Counted from the stretch's first letter, positions 18,861-27,757 are shown. The stretch is DNA of 64,000 nt from Nitrosomonas communis (GCF_900114745.1 NZ_FOUB01000003.1:1-64000); one strand, 5' to 3'. Notes: a model not told the origin generated them from the letters alone. A program made the numbers and translations.

Positions 18861-21545
18861 ATGGCTCTACACAAGGATTTTCCTCACTCACCTCACGCCA
18901 TTCTTGATCCCGCTATCCGTTGGTTTCCGGCAGATGAGGCGTTGCGCGAAACCAGCATGGATAAACTCATGCCACCGCTGGTATCACAGTTGCGGCGCAA
19001 GGTAAAAGCGTTTCGCGATAGCGGCTATGTCGGGGCAACCCGCACCAGTCAAAGCCTACTCAACTGGTGGTTCAAGGAGCCGCACTTGTTACCGCAGGCT
19101 GATGGTACAACTGCCGAGTTTCAATATTTTTTCGCGCAACGCGAGGCGTTGGAGACGATCATTTATCTGTATGACGTAGTCGGTGTGAAAGATAAATTTG
19201 ATCTGATGCGCTTCGACAGCAGTGGTTCGGTGTCGGCTAGCCTATTCGACGAGACTTGGCGGCGTTTCGTAGTAAAAATGGCAACAGGCAGCGGTAAGAC
19301 CAAGGTGATGAGTCTGGCGCTGGCATGGAGTTTCTTTCATAAGCTGTATGAAGCGGATTCCGAGCTTGCCCGTAATTTTCTGGTGATCGCGCCCAATATC
19401 ATCGTGCTGGATCGCGTTTATAAGGATTTCCAGGGATTGCGTATTTTCTTTGACGATCCGGTGATACTTGATAACGGCTTCGACGGCCAAAACTGGCGCG
19501 ATGATTTTCAGCTTACCTTGCATTTGCAAGACGATGTGCGCGTGACGCACCGCATTGGTAATATCTTTCTGACCAATATCCATCGCGTGTATGCCGGAGA
19601 GGATATTCCACCTTCGCCGGATGATGACAATACGATGGATTATTTCCTGGGTAAACGGCCTAGTGGCGCTACCACTGATTCAAAGGTGGATCTGGGTATG
19701 ATCGTGCGCGACCTCGATGAGCTGATGATACTCAACGACGAAGCGCACCATATTCACGATGCGAGGCTTGCCTGGTTTCAGTCGATTCAGGATATTCATC
19801 ATCGGCTCCTGCAAAAGGGTGGCTCCCTCAGTCTTCAACTGGATGTGACGGCAACGCCCAAGCACAATAACGGGGCGATTTTTGTACAGACAGTAGCGGA
19901 TTATCCCTTGGTGGAGGCAATCTGGCAGAATGTGGTCAAGCACCCTGTGCTGCCGGATGCTGCCAGTCGTGCCAAATTTTGCGAGCGGCAAAGTTCCAAA
20001 TACACCGAAAAATATGCGGACTATATTGATCTGGGGGTGATCGAGTGGCGCAAAGCCTATGAGGAACACCGGAAGCTGAATAAAAAAGCCATTTTGTTTG
20101 TGATGACGGATGACACCAAAAACTGCGATGAGGTGGCAGCGTATCTGGAGGGTCATTACCCCGAGTTGAAGGGAGCGGTTCTGGTGATTCACACCAAGAA
20201 TAATGGCGAGATTTCCGAGGCTTCGACAGGCAAGGCCAAAGAGGAGCTGGAGCAGCTTCGCAAGCAGGCCAATGAGATTGATACCCTGGCAAGCCCGTAC
20301 AAGGTGATCGTATCGGTGCTGATGCTCAAAGAAGGCTGGGATGTGCGCAATGTGACGACTATCGTCGGTTTGCGTGCTTACTCTGCCAAAAGCAACATCT
20401 TGCCGGAGCAGACATTGGGGCGTGGCTTGCGCAAGATGTATGTTGGTTGCGTGGAGGAATATGTCAGCGTGATTGGCACCGATGCCTTCATGGAGTTTGT
20501 GGAGTCGATCCAGGCGGAGGGGGTGGTGCTGGAACGCAAGGCGATGGGCAAGGGGACCGAACCTAAAACACCCTTGGTGATCGAGATTGATCATAACAAT
20601 ACACAAAAGAATATTGAGGCATTGGATATTGAGATTCCAGTGCTGGCGCCGCGTGTCTATCGTGCATACAAGCATCTCAATGATTTGAATACCGGTACCA
20701 TGATATTCCAGCCAGTGGTCTATCAGCCATTCAGCGAGGAAGAGCAGCGTGAGATCATCTTCAAGGATATCACGACGGGTGAAATTACGCATACCACGGT
20801 ACTGGATACTGCTGGCATAGCGGATTACCGCAGCGTAATCGGCTACTTCACTCAGACTGTAATGAAAGAATTGCGCCTGGTTAGTGGTTATGATGTGCTA
20901 TACGGCAAAATCAAGATATTTATCCGGGATGTACTTTTTGCTCAGACGGTTGATCTCCAATCACCCAATACGCTGCGTAACTTATCAGAACTGGCTGCCA
21001 CGAAAACTGTGATTGAGGCTTTCAAAAAGGCAATTAACGCGTTGACGGTACAAACCAGAGGTGACGCAGCAATCCGCGATAGCATCAAGCTGCGGCAAAC
21101 TCGTCCCTTTGTTGTGAAGGATCAGGGTTATCTGATGCCCAAGAAAAGTGTATTCAATCGTGTAATCGGCGATAGTCATTTCGAGCTTGAGTTTGCCAGT
21201 TTTCTGGAGAATTGTAGCGATGTAGTATCTTTTGCCAAGAACTATCTGGCAGTGCATTTCAAGTTGGATTATGTCAACGCGGCTGGCGATATTACCAACT
21301 ACTACCCGGATTTCTTGGTGAAATTGCCTTCTAATCGGGTTGTGGTGGTAGAAACCAAAGGGCAGCAAGATTTGGACGTGCCTTTGAAAATGCAACGATT
21401 GCGTCAGTGGTGTGAGGATATCAACGTGCTACAAGCAAATGTGAATTATGATTACATTTATGTGGATGAGTTAGCATTCAAGCAGTACGCGCCCAAATCC
21501 TTTGCGGATTTATTAGCCGGGTTTCGTGAGTATAAGAATGGCTAA
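18861..21545 (+). CDS. res: Type III restriction endonuclease subunit (Res)
   Basis: From the ATG at 18861 the product has 894 residues; an upstream TTG would add ten. It is a superfamily 2 helicase with Walker A ATGSGKT (141-147), the DEAH box LNDEAHHIH, and helicase motif VIVSVLMLKEGWDVRN followed by EQTLGRGLRKM. A C-terminal PD-(D/E)xK nuclease shows YYPDFLVKL and VVVVETKG. Type III Res needs Mod to recognise DNA, so the frameshift in mod should matter for this enzyme. It overlaps the MNT gene by eight bases. Confidence 0.92.
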   Translation: MALHKDFPHSPHAILDPAIRWFPADEALRETSMDKLMPPLVSQLRRKVKAFRDSGYVGATRTSQSLLNWWFKEPHLLPQADGTTAEFQYFFAQREALETIIYLYDVVGVKDKFDLMRFDSSGSVSASLFDETWRRFVVKMATGSGKTKVMSLALAWSFFHKLYEADSELARNFLVIAPNIIVLDRVYKDFQGLRIFFDDPVILDNGFDGQNWRDDFQLTLHLQDDVRVTHRIGNIFLTNIHRVYAGEDIPPSPDDDNTMDYFLGKRPSGATTDSKVDLGMIVRDLDELMILNDEAHHIHDARLAWFQSIQDIHHRLLQKGGSLSLQLDVTATPKHNNGAIFVQTVADYPLVEAIWQNVVKHPVLPDAASRAKFCERQSSKYTEKYADYIDLGVIEWRKAYEEHRKLNKKAILFVMTDDTKNCDEVAAYLEGHYPELKGAVLVIHTKNNGEISEASTGKAKEELEQLRKQANEIDTLASPYKVIVSVLMLKEGWDVRNVTTIVGLRAYSAKSNILPEQTLGRGLRKMYVGCVEEYVSVIGTDAFMEFVESIQAEGVVLERKAMGKGTEPKTPLVIEIDHNNTQKNIEALDIEIPVLAPRVYRAYKHLNDLNTGTMIFQPVVYQPFSEEEQREIIFKDITTGEITHTTVLDTAGIADYRSVIGYFTQTVMKELRLVSGYDVLYGKIKIFIRDVLFAQTVDLQSPNTLRNLSELAATKTVIEAFKKAINALTVQTRGDAAIRDSIKLRQTRPFVVKDQGYLMPKKSVFNRVIGDSHFELEFASFLENCSDVVSFAKNYLAVHFKLDYVNAAGDITNYYPDFLVKLPSNRVVVVETKGQQDLDVPLKMQRLRQWCEDINVLQANVNYDYIYVDELAFKQYAPKSFADLLAGFREYKNG

Positions 21546-21993
21546 TCAGCAATACCCCACTAAGTATGGAGACGATACCGTGAGCAGCGCAGAACAGTTG
21601 ATTCGGTTGATTTTGAATGCCTGGCCGGATACCCAGGCGATTTACCTGTTCGGATCATGGGGGACGGAATATGAACGACCCGAAAGCGATGTAGACATCG
21701 CTGTGCTGTTGCCGCCCAAGCAGGCGAAAGAGGCGGGTTCACTTTTATTCAGTGAGTTGCATCAGGCATTGCAAACGGCAGTCAACAGGGATGTGGACTT
21801 GATCAACTTGCGCTTGGCCCCGACAGTGTTGCAAAAAGAAATTATTATGGGTGGAGAGCGTCTTTTTCAGGCCCCTGGAACGGCTGTTGATGAATTTGAA
21901 ATGCTGGTGCTTTCGCTCTATCAGAAACTCAATGAGGAACGCGCGGGCATTTTGGCGGAAGGTTTACGCAGTGGAAAATTCTACGACCTATGA
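21538..21993 (+). CDS. mntA: MNT nucleotidyltransferase antitoxin
   Basis: From the ATG at 21538 the product has 151 residues. It has the minimal nucleotidyltransferase signature GSx10DxD: Gly39-Ser40, then Asp51 and Asp53 in SDVDIAVLL. MNT antitoxins AMPylate the partner HepT toxin near its active site. The start is inside the last codons of res, and the stop overlaps hepT by four bases, so the order res-mnt-hepT is translationally linked. Placement in a Type III R-M operon suggests a back-up for loss of the R-M genes. Confidence 0.88.
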   Translation: MANQQYPTKYGDDTVSSAEQLIRLILNAWPDTQAIYLFGSWGTEYERPESDVDIAVLLPPKQAKEAGSLLFSELHQALQTAVNRDVDLINLRLAPTVLQKEIIMGGERLFQAPGTAVDEFEMLVLSLYQKLNEERAGILAEGLRSGKFYDL

Positions 21994-22403
21994 ATGACGT
22001 TATTCTCAGTAAGAAAGTCAGTATTGAACGCTGCCTCAAGCAAATCGATCGATATTACCGTATGGAAACAGGTGTGCCCTTTGTTAAAGATCAGCTTCGC
22101 CTGGATGCGGTGGCGATGAATTTGCAGCGTGCTGCAGAATTAACGATCGATATAGCCAATCATCTGGTAAAAATTCGTAAACTCGGGTTGCCACGCGATA
22201 GCCGTGAATCCTTTACCTTGCTAGCGCAAGCCGGAATAATCGGTGAAAAAATGATGCGTAAACTGCAAGGAATGGTTGGGTTTCGTAATATTCTGGTGCA
22301 TGAATATCAGGAATTAGACATGCAAATCTTGATCGATGTGATTGAGCATCGTATCCAGGATCTGCTTGAATTTGCTAACCAGGCGCTGCATTGGGCAAAT
22401 TGA
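21990..22403 (+). CDS. hepT: HepT-like ribonuclease toxin
   Basis: The product has 137 residues, the family norm. The HEPN catalytic motif Rx4HxY is intact: Arg99, His104, Tyr106 in RNILVHEY. It is paired with the upstream MNT gene. The last codons and stop fuse directly to IS982 debris (the shared CAAATTGAGCATTC begins at 22396), so the insertion may have replaced the original end of the gene. Confidence 0.87.
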   Translation: MNDVILSKKVSIERCLKQIDRYYRMETGVPFVKDQLRLDAVAMNLQRAAELTIDIANHLVKIRKLGLPRDSRESFTLLAQAGIIGEKMMRKLQGMVGFRNILVHEYQELDMQILIDVIEHRIQDLLEFANQALHWAN

Positions 22404-22663
22404 GCATTCCCGCCATCGCAGCCCATTTAACTTCTTCGTTAATCTGATAGCCGGGCTGGTGACTTATTCCATTTCTAAATCAAAACTGACTTTGTCGGCT
22501 TCACCTTGCCGTATTATTTATACTGTCTGCGGCTCGCCTTCGCGTCATTTTTGATTTGGAAATGGAATTGCACGTTCCGCGAGAAGAATCCCTCACTGAA
22601 TATCAGGCTCCCTCAAGCTCTTCCAGCCGTGGTGATATGATCCTTATGTCGAACTCATGTTAG
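22397..22663 (+). pseudogene. IS982-family transposase remnant, split by a MITE
   Basis: The plus-strand frame from 22397 reads QIEHSRHRSPFNFFVNLIAG, the same C-terminal segment as the remnant at 1902-2212. It is cut at 22466 by a MITE copy and resumes at 22569 (CGCGAGAAGAA...CTTCCAGCCGTGG) to 22663. The two remnants are clearly homologous, and the first one lacks the MITE, giving an occupied and an unoccupied version of one locus type. Confidence 0.82.
22466..22568 (+). repeat. MITE-like inverted-repeat element, copy 4, inside IS982 debris
   Basis: A 103-bp copy with near-consensus ends (ATTCCATTTCTAAATC and GATTTGGAAATGGAAT). The flanks read CTTA on the left and TTGC on the right, against GCTTACACC in the unoccupied IS982 remnant, which fits insertion at a TA-like target with a two- or three-base duplication. 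Confidence 0.92.
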
Positions 22664-22768
22664 TCACAATGTGGGTTCAATTGTTGTCATTTTAGAGGCA
22701 ACAAAATTCCACCTTTGATTTAACCTTAACCTGGCAGATTACTTGATGTAAAAAAATCTTGATCCATT

Positions 22769-24340
22769 TTATAATTTTTGATTGAGCTCACGGTAATCCG
22801 CCAGGTTTATTTTGTATTTTTTCAGTTTGGCGTAAACAGCACGTGATGTAATGCCCATATTTTCAGAGACTCTTTTTATATTTCCGTGATGCTGTTTTAA
22901 AGCTGTTTCAAGGAATGATTGCTCAATTTTGGCAAGGGTGTGTTCTTTTACGTCTTTCCATTCAATAACACTTTTTGCCTCAGTTGGAAAATCTAAATCC
23001 AGTTCGGTCATTTCTTTGCCGCTGGCAAACAGGATACTGCGTTCAAGGATGTTTTCCAACTCGCGAACGTTGCCTGGCCAATGATAGGCGCGGATTTTCT
23101 GCATGACTTCTCGGCTAACTGATTCAACCCCTTTGTTATACTTCTTGTTCAAACGCTGAATGATTAATTGCACAAGATAAGGTAAATCTTCTGGTCGTTC
23201 AGCCAAGGAGGGGATGCTTAAACGGACTACGTTGATGCGGTAGTACAGGTCATTGCGAAACAGGTCCTGTTTAACAAGATTTTCCAGATCTTGATTGGTA
23301 GCTGAGATGATCCTTACATCAACCGCCAATGTTTGTCTGCCGCCAACTCTTTCCAGTTCACCTTCCTGGATCACACGAAGCAATCGGGTTTGTGCCGCTG
23401 GTGACAATGAATCAACTTCATCCAGAAACAACGTACCGCCTTCGGCTCGCTCAAAATAGCCTTGGTGTACTTCGATGGCTCCAGTAAAAGCACCTTTTTC
23501 ATGTCCAAACAAAGCGCTCTCAATCAGGCTTTCCGGAATTGCACCACAGTTAATGGCGATGAATGGTTTTTGGCTGCGATCGCTCATCGCATGGATGGCA
23601 CGCGCAATCAGCTCTTTACCCACACCTGTTTGACCCTGAATTAACACCGTTGCCAAGGTAGGTGCAACAATCTCGATTGATTGCAGTATTTTCTGCATCA
23701 TGGGTGATTTTGCTACGATCGCTGGTGGTTGATATTTTTTTGATATTTGCCTGCTTTGTTTGTGCCAAAGTCGTTGCATGCTTGTTTCAATTCGGCAGTG
23801 CAGTTCGTCAATATCCTTAATTTCCTTGACCGGTGTTGTATCAGTATATTCCATTCCTGCATGTCCTTTTGCTGTCTGCGGATTGGTGTAAATACATACA
23901 TCACACTTTCCATCCCGGCGAGCGATGCTTTTTTTGATTTCAACTTTGGCATAACCAAAGTTTCTGGCTGCGATACCTCCAAATACACTGGAGGTCATTC
24001 TGCATAATTCTGGAAAATTGATAACTTGCTCACCAAAAGGACAGCAGGAATTGGTAACTGTAATACAGTCCTGATTAGTTGAGACCAGTGAAAATTGACC
24101 GCCGATATTGTTTTTAATGCCGAGTATGAGTTCGATATAACTTTCAATATCAAGCTGTTCACTTTTATGCGTATTTTCTCGATAAGTTTCTTCAAAAAAA
24201 CATCCTGCGGTTTTGGCGATATGCTCAATCAGCTGCTCGCAGTGCTTTTGTCCCTGTTGTTCACTGGCATGCATCAGCTCAAGAATAAAAGTTTGCAGGA
24301 AAAAAACCGGTGTTAATTCAGAAAGAGGGTTGTTGCTCAT
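22769..24340 (-). CDS. sigma-54-dependent activator with cysteine-rich sensor domain
   Basis: From ATG 24340 the product has 523 residues. The N-terminal domain (about 1-165) looks like a methanogen-output-type sensor, with SCCPFG at 98-103, Cys113, FGGIAARNFGYAKV and a CDVC pair at 146-149; it may bind a metal or ligand. The AAA+ domain has Walker A GQTGVGKE (236-243) and the sigma-54 contact loop GAFTGA (283-288). A Fis-type helix-turn-helix closes the chain. It is divergent from the operon at 24566, whose promoter is sigma-54-type, so it is the likely activator. Confidence 0.9.
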   Translation of the reverse strand: MSNNPLSELTPVFFLQTFILELMHASEQQGQKHCEQLIEHIAKTAGCFFEETYRENTHKSEQLDIESYIELILGIKNNIGGQFSLVSTNQDCITVTNSCCPFGEQVINFPELCRMTSSVFGGIAARNFGYAKVEIKKSIARRDGKCDVCIYTNPQTAKGHAGMEYTDTTPVKEIKDIDELHCRIETSMQRLWHKQSRQISKKYQPPAIVAKSPMMQKILQSIEIVAPTLATVLIQGQTGVGKELIARAIHAMSDRSQKPFIAINCGAIPESLIESALFGHEKGAFTGAIEVHQGYFERAEGGTLFLDEVDSLSPAAQTRLLRVIQEGELERVGGRQTLAVDVRIISATNQDLENLVKQDLFRNDLYYRINVVRLSIPSLAERPEDLPYLVQLIIQRLNKKYNKGVESVSREVMQKIRAYHWPGNVRELENILERSILFASGKEMTELDLDFPTEAKSVIEWKDVKEHTLAKIEQSFLETALKQHHGNIKRVSENMGITSRAVYAKLKKYKINLADYRELNQKL

Positions 24341-24351
24341 GATCAATGAGT

Positions 24352-24374
24352 TTTGTGAAATGAAACTTCACAAA
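24352..24374. promoter_or_regulatory. candidate upstream activating site for the sigma-54 activator
   Basis: A perfect dyad TTTGTGAA-N7-TTCACAAA lies 12 bp upstream of the activator start and about 80 bp before the -24 element of the divergent operon. A further half-site TTGTGAA is at 24421-24427. Spacing and symmetry suit an enhancer site. Binding by this activator is an inference. Confidence 0.6.
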
Positions 24375-24453
24375 TTGAAGCATGGATACAATAATATGGC
24401 AATATCTATTAACTAAGCTATTGTGAATTATGGGAAAAGCTATTTAGACCTAG

Positions 24454-24469
24454 TGGCATGATATTTGCT
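24454..24469 (+). promoter_or_regulatory. sigma-54 (-24/-12) promoter
   Basis: TGGCATG-N4-TTGCT matches the consensus TGGCACG-N4-TTGCA at all key positions, with GG and GC elements at the correct spacing. Transcription should start near 24480, about 85 bp before the first gene of the operon. A sigma-54 activator gene lies divergently next to it. Confidence 0.82.
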
Positions 24470-24565
24470 AGTATTTTATTGCATCTAAAAATAATTAGAT
24501 TTATCCATAACCCCAAATTTTTATTAAATCTTTTAGCATTATTTCATCATCAGGAGAATTCACGT

Positions 24566-25225
24566 ATGAATCAGGATATGCCACCATTAGATCCCCATCC
24601 GTTAAGCGAGTATGTTGCCTGGGCAGGGTCGCGCAATCGTGAACCCATTTTGGGGGTGCTTAAAGAAAAATTGCCTAAGGACCCGGAACGTATTCTGGAG
24701 ATGGCCAGCGGCAGTGGTATGCATATCAATTACTTTGCGCCCCATTTTAGTCATTTGCATTTTCAGCCATCCGATAGGGATATCGAGGTGTTTGATAATA
24801 TCAAAAAGCTGACCAGCGAACGCGGTAACAACAATATTGCTGATCCCGTTCATTTGGATTTAACCAAGCCGGAGACCTGGTTTAATCCAGGACCAGAAAA
24901 GTCATTTGCTGCGATTTTCTGTATCAATATTTTCCAAGTCGCACCTATTTCGATTGCGGATGGCATGATGAAATGTGCTGAACATTTACTCAAGGACGAC
25001 GGATTTTTGTTGATTTACGGACCTTTCCGGGTCCATGGCGAATTTTCTACCGATTCAAACAAGGAATTTGATGCAACGCTCAGATCCGCAGGTATTGAGG
25101 AATGGGGGCTCAAGGATATTGCTGATTTGAAACAAGCTGCAGCAAATCATGGGATGGAATTGAAGGAACAGATCGAGATGCCGAGCAATAATTTTTCGCT
25201 GATTTTTGGCAGAATAGCGCAGTGA
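24566..25225 (+). CDS. DUF938 SAM-dependent methyltransferase
   Basis: From the ATG at 24566 (ribosome site AGGAGA) the product has 219 residues. It shows a SAM-binding glycine motif ILEMASGSGMHINYFAP near residue 44 and the DUF938 landmarks PLSEYVAWAGSRNREPIL and FQPSDRD. It is the first gene of the sigma-54-driven operon and overlaps the next gene by four bases. The substrate is unknown. Confidence 0.85.
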   Translation: MNQDMPPLDPHPLSEYVAWAGSRNREPILGVLKEKLPKDPERILEMASGSGMHINYFAPHFSHLHFQPSDRDIEVFDNIKKLTSERGNNNIADPVHLDLTKPETWFNPGPEKSFAAIFCINIFQVAPISIADGMMKCAEHLLKDDGFLLIYGPFRVHGEFSTDSNKEFDATLRSAGIEEWGLKDIADLKQAAANHGMELKEQIEMPSNNFSLIFGRIAQ

Positions 25226-25956
25226 GCCAACTGAGTTCAGCTATCGTCGCCGGTGTCGGACCAGTGCGCGGGCTAGGTGCCGCGCTGGCCAGTTGTTTTG
25301 CTGAAAAAGGTTTGCATGTCTTTATTGTTGGCCGCAGTGAAGATAAACTGGAGAAAGTAGCGCAGCATATCGAACAAAGAGGAGGTTCAGCTACTCCTGT
25401 TGTGGCGGATATCACAGTTGATGAAGATGTTAGACGATTGTTCGAAATGGTGCGATCGCGCGGTGATGCCATCGACATTGCAGCTTATAATGTGGATAGC
25501 AACATACCTGCTCCCTTTCTGGAAACGGATACCAAGACATTTGCTGTCTTGTGGAGGCAGAATTGCTTGGGTGCTTTTTTGTTTGCAAAGCAAACAATTG
25601 GTATCATGCAAGCACAACAACATGGCACTTTATTTTTTACCGGTGCAACCGCTTCCTTGAGAGCCAGACCCCCTTTTACGGCATTTGCATCTGCCAAGGC
25701 TGCTTTAAGGGCATTGGCACAAGGGTTGGCCAGGGAGTTTTCGCCTCAAGGCATTCATGTTGTTCATACCATTATTGATGGCGTGATTGCTGGTGACCGA
25801 GCGCGCAGTCAGTTTCCAGAATATGTGAAAGCAAAGGGCGAGGAGGGATTATTGCAACCCGATGCGATTGCGCAAACTTATTGGACTATTCATCAACAGC
25901 ACCCCAGCACTTGGACACATGAACTGGATTTACGGCCTTTTAAAGAACCTTTTTGA
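25222..25956 (+). CDS. short-chain dehydrogenase-like protein lacking the catalytic Tyr
   Basis: The product has 244 residues with a GTG start coupled to the methyltransferase stop. The Rossmann motif is GVGPVRGLGAAL instead of the classical TGxxxGIG. Where SDRs have YxxxK the sequence is FASAK (in FTAFASAKAAL), so the tyrosine is a phenylalanine while the lysine is kept. Enzymes of this atypical subgroup exist, but activity as a classical oxidoreductase is doubtful. It is the second gene of the sigma-54 operon. Confidence 0.8.
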   Translation: MSQLSSAIVAGVGPVRGLGAALASCFAEKGLHVFIVGRSEDKLEKVAQHIEQRGGSATPVVADITVDEDVRRLFEMVRSRGDAIDIAAYNVDSNIPAPFLETDTKTFAVLWRQNCLGAFLFAKQTIGIMQAQQHGTLFFTGATASLRARPPFTAFASAKAALRALAQGLAREFSPQGIHVVHTIIDGVIAGDRARSQFPEYVKAKGEEGLLQPDAIAQTYWTIHQQHPSTWTHELDLRPFKEPF

Positions 25957-25977
25957 TATAACAGCTAGGAAAAAAAC

Positions 25978-26586
25978 ATGAACAAGACAACAAATTGGAG
26001 TTTACAGGGCAGTTATTTTGAAACCTGTAATTGTGTCACATCCTGCCCTTGTATCTGGCTGCAACCTCCCTCTGAAGGCAATTGCAAATTACTGGTTGCC
26101 TGGCATATCGAATCCGGTCATCTCGAGAATCAATCGCTGGATGGATTAAATGTCGCTTTGGCCTGTTATTCACCAGGCCATATGAAAGATGGCAACTGGC
26201 AGGCTGCCCTCTATGTAGATGAGCGCGCGAATGATGAACAGTTCAATGCGATTACCCAGATATTCAGTGGTCAACAGGGTGGGCATCCAGCACTTTTAAT
26301 GAGTTTTGTCAGTGAAGTATTAGGTGCCAAAAAAGTCAGAATCGATTATCAGGAGCAAGGTAATAAGCGGCTACTGAGTATCCCTGGCATTGCTCAGGCA
26401 GAAATCGAAGGTATTCAAGGTATCAAAGAGGGTGATGCCACCATTGATAATCCACCGTTATGCGTAGTGACCAGTCATCCTGCCGTGGTTGCACGATCCA
26501 GCCATTATCAGTACCAGGATTACGATAAGGTCTGGAAATTTACAGAGCGCAATGGATTTTATTCTCCTTTTGTTTACCAACCTTAA
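25978..26586 (+). CDS. DUF1326 protein with N-terminal Cys motif
   Basis: The product has 202 residues. It begins GSYFETCNCVTSCPCIW, the CxC...CPC cysteine cluster that defines DUF1326 and suggests metal or redox binding. There is no signal peptide. DUF1326 genes are often found beside DUF2182 genes, as here, where the partner lies just downstream beyond a MITE copy. Third gene of the sigma-54 operon. The biochemical role is unknown. Confidence 0.85.
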   Translation: MNKTTNWSLQGSYFETCNCVTSCPCIWLQPPSEGNCKLLVAWHIESGHLENQSLDGLNVALACYSPGHMKDGNWQAALYVDERANDEQFNAITQIFSGQQGGHPALLMSFVSEVLGAKKVRIDYQEQGNKRLLSIPGIAQAEIEGIQGIKEGDATIDNPPLCVVTSHPAVVARSSHYQYQDYDKVWKFTERNGFYSPFVYQP

Positions 26587-26680
26587 AGAATGACAAGAAT
26601 GGCGCAGAATCTAAATAAATCTGTTATTGCATTCTGAACAGTAATTTCTTCATTTTTATAGTGATTGCTTATCGAGAATA

Positions 26681-26783
26681 ATTTTGTTTCCAAATCAAAC
26701 ATGACGCGAAGGCGAGCCGCAGACAGGATAAATAATACGGCAAGGATAAGCCGACAAAGTCAGATTTGATTTAGAAATGGAAT
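26681..26783 (-). repeat. MITE-like inverted-repeat element, copy 5, inside an operon
   Basis: A 103-bp copy in reverse orientation between the DUF1326 and DUF2182 genes. The left end has drifted (ATTTTGTTTCCAAATC); the right end is consensus. It separates two genes that are otherwise expected to be co-transcribed, so it will be part of the mRNA unless it terminates it. Confidence 0.88.
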
Positions 26784-26804
26784 AAGAACCGTTATTTGCT
26801 TATC

Positions 26805-27560
26805 ATGCCTAATACGCAATCCGTGATTTTGCTATGCTTGTCAGCTGTGGTGATCGTTGCTTGGGCCTATTTGTTTTATCAGTATTGGCAGATGACTTCA
26901 TTACCGATGTCGGACATGTGGATGCCCCCGGCAGACATTTCATCATGGCAGCTTATCGATTTCGGATGGGTTTATTCCATGTGGGCAGTGATGATGGCTG
27001 CCATGATGCTGCCCTCAGCCATTCCTATGTTTCTGGTGTTTTCCAGGATCTGCAAGCAACGTTATCAAACTTCTTATTATTTAAATATCCTGTTTGTCCT
27101 AGCTTACCTGGTAGTATGGTTTGTGTTCAGTATGGTACTGACAGGGTTGCAGTGGCAAATGCATGGGTTACATTTTTTGTCTCCCATGATGAATAACCAG
27201 AATGAACATTTGGCAGCTGCCATTTTTATCGGTGCAGGCATCTATCAATTTACACCATGGAAAAGTGGTTTTTTACAATCCTGTCGGTCACCGATGGGTT
27301 TTTTATTAACCGAATGGCGAGAAGGTGCGCAGGGTGCTTTTTATGTAGGATTAAAGCACGGCAGTGTTTGCGTGGGGTGTTGTTGGGCGCAGATGCTAAT
27401 CATGTTTGCAGTAGGAGTAATGAATTTGCCAGGTATGGCACTGATCACCTTACTTGTTACGGCAGAAAAAATTGTGCCTGGCAAGAGCCAGCTAATTTGT
27501 AGAATAGGCGGAGTTCTGTTGATAGCATGGGGAAGCTGGTTAGTAGGAGCACAGTCTTAA
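26805..27560 (+). CDS. DUF2182 membrane protein
   Basis: From the ATG at 26805 the product has 251 residues. Five to seven membrane helices are visible. The family motif is MWAVMMAAMMLPSAIPM (helix 2), with a later GLKHGSVCVGCCWAQMLIMF helix holding a CVGCC cysteine set. DUF2182 proteins are predicted metal-binding membrane proteins that accompany DUF1326. Fourth gene of the sigma-54 operon. Confidence 0.83.
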   Translation: MPNTQSVILLCLSAVVIVAWAYLFYQYWQMTSLPMSDMWMPPADISSWQLIDFGWVYSMWAVMMAAMMLPSAIPMFLVFSRICKQRYQTSYYLNILFVLAYLVVWFVFSMVLTGLQWQMHGLHFLSPMMNNQNEHLAAAIFIGAGIYQFTPWKSGFLQSCRSPMGFLLTEWREGAQGAFYVGLKHGSVCVGCCWAQMLIMFAVGVMNLPGMALITLLVTAEKIVPGKSQLICRIGGVLLIAWGSWLVGAQS

Positions 27561-27569
27561 TTGGGTGTT

Positions 27570-27670
27570 ATTCCATTCTAAATTAAAACTGACTTTGTCG
27601 GCTTCTCCTTGCCGTTTATTTATACTGTTTGCGGCTCGTCTTCGCGCCAGCTTTGATTTAGAAATGGAAT
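27570..27670 (+). repeat. MITE-like inverted-repeat element, copy 6
   Basis: A 101-bp copy starts ten bases after the DUF2182 stop. Its left end is one base short and altered (ATTCCATTCTAAATTAAAA); the right end is consensus. Confidence 0.88.
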
Positions 27671-27757
27671 TATTTTGCTTATAAAAAATAGCACGACTTG
27701 AAAGGGGGTGCGTTATACTTGGCCCCTATTAAAGGTCACGTTATTTCAGGTAGATTA

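Noticed and set aside
19680..20792. 370-codon open frame antisense to res
   Set aside because: It lies wholly within the helicase gene and has no recognisable domains or ribosome site.
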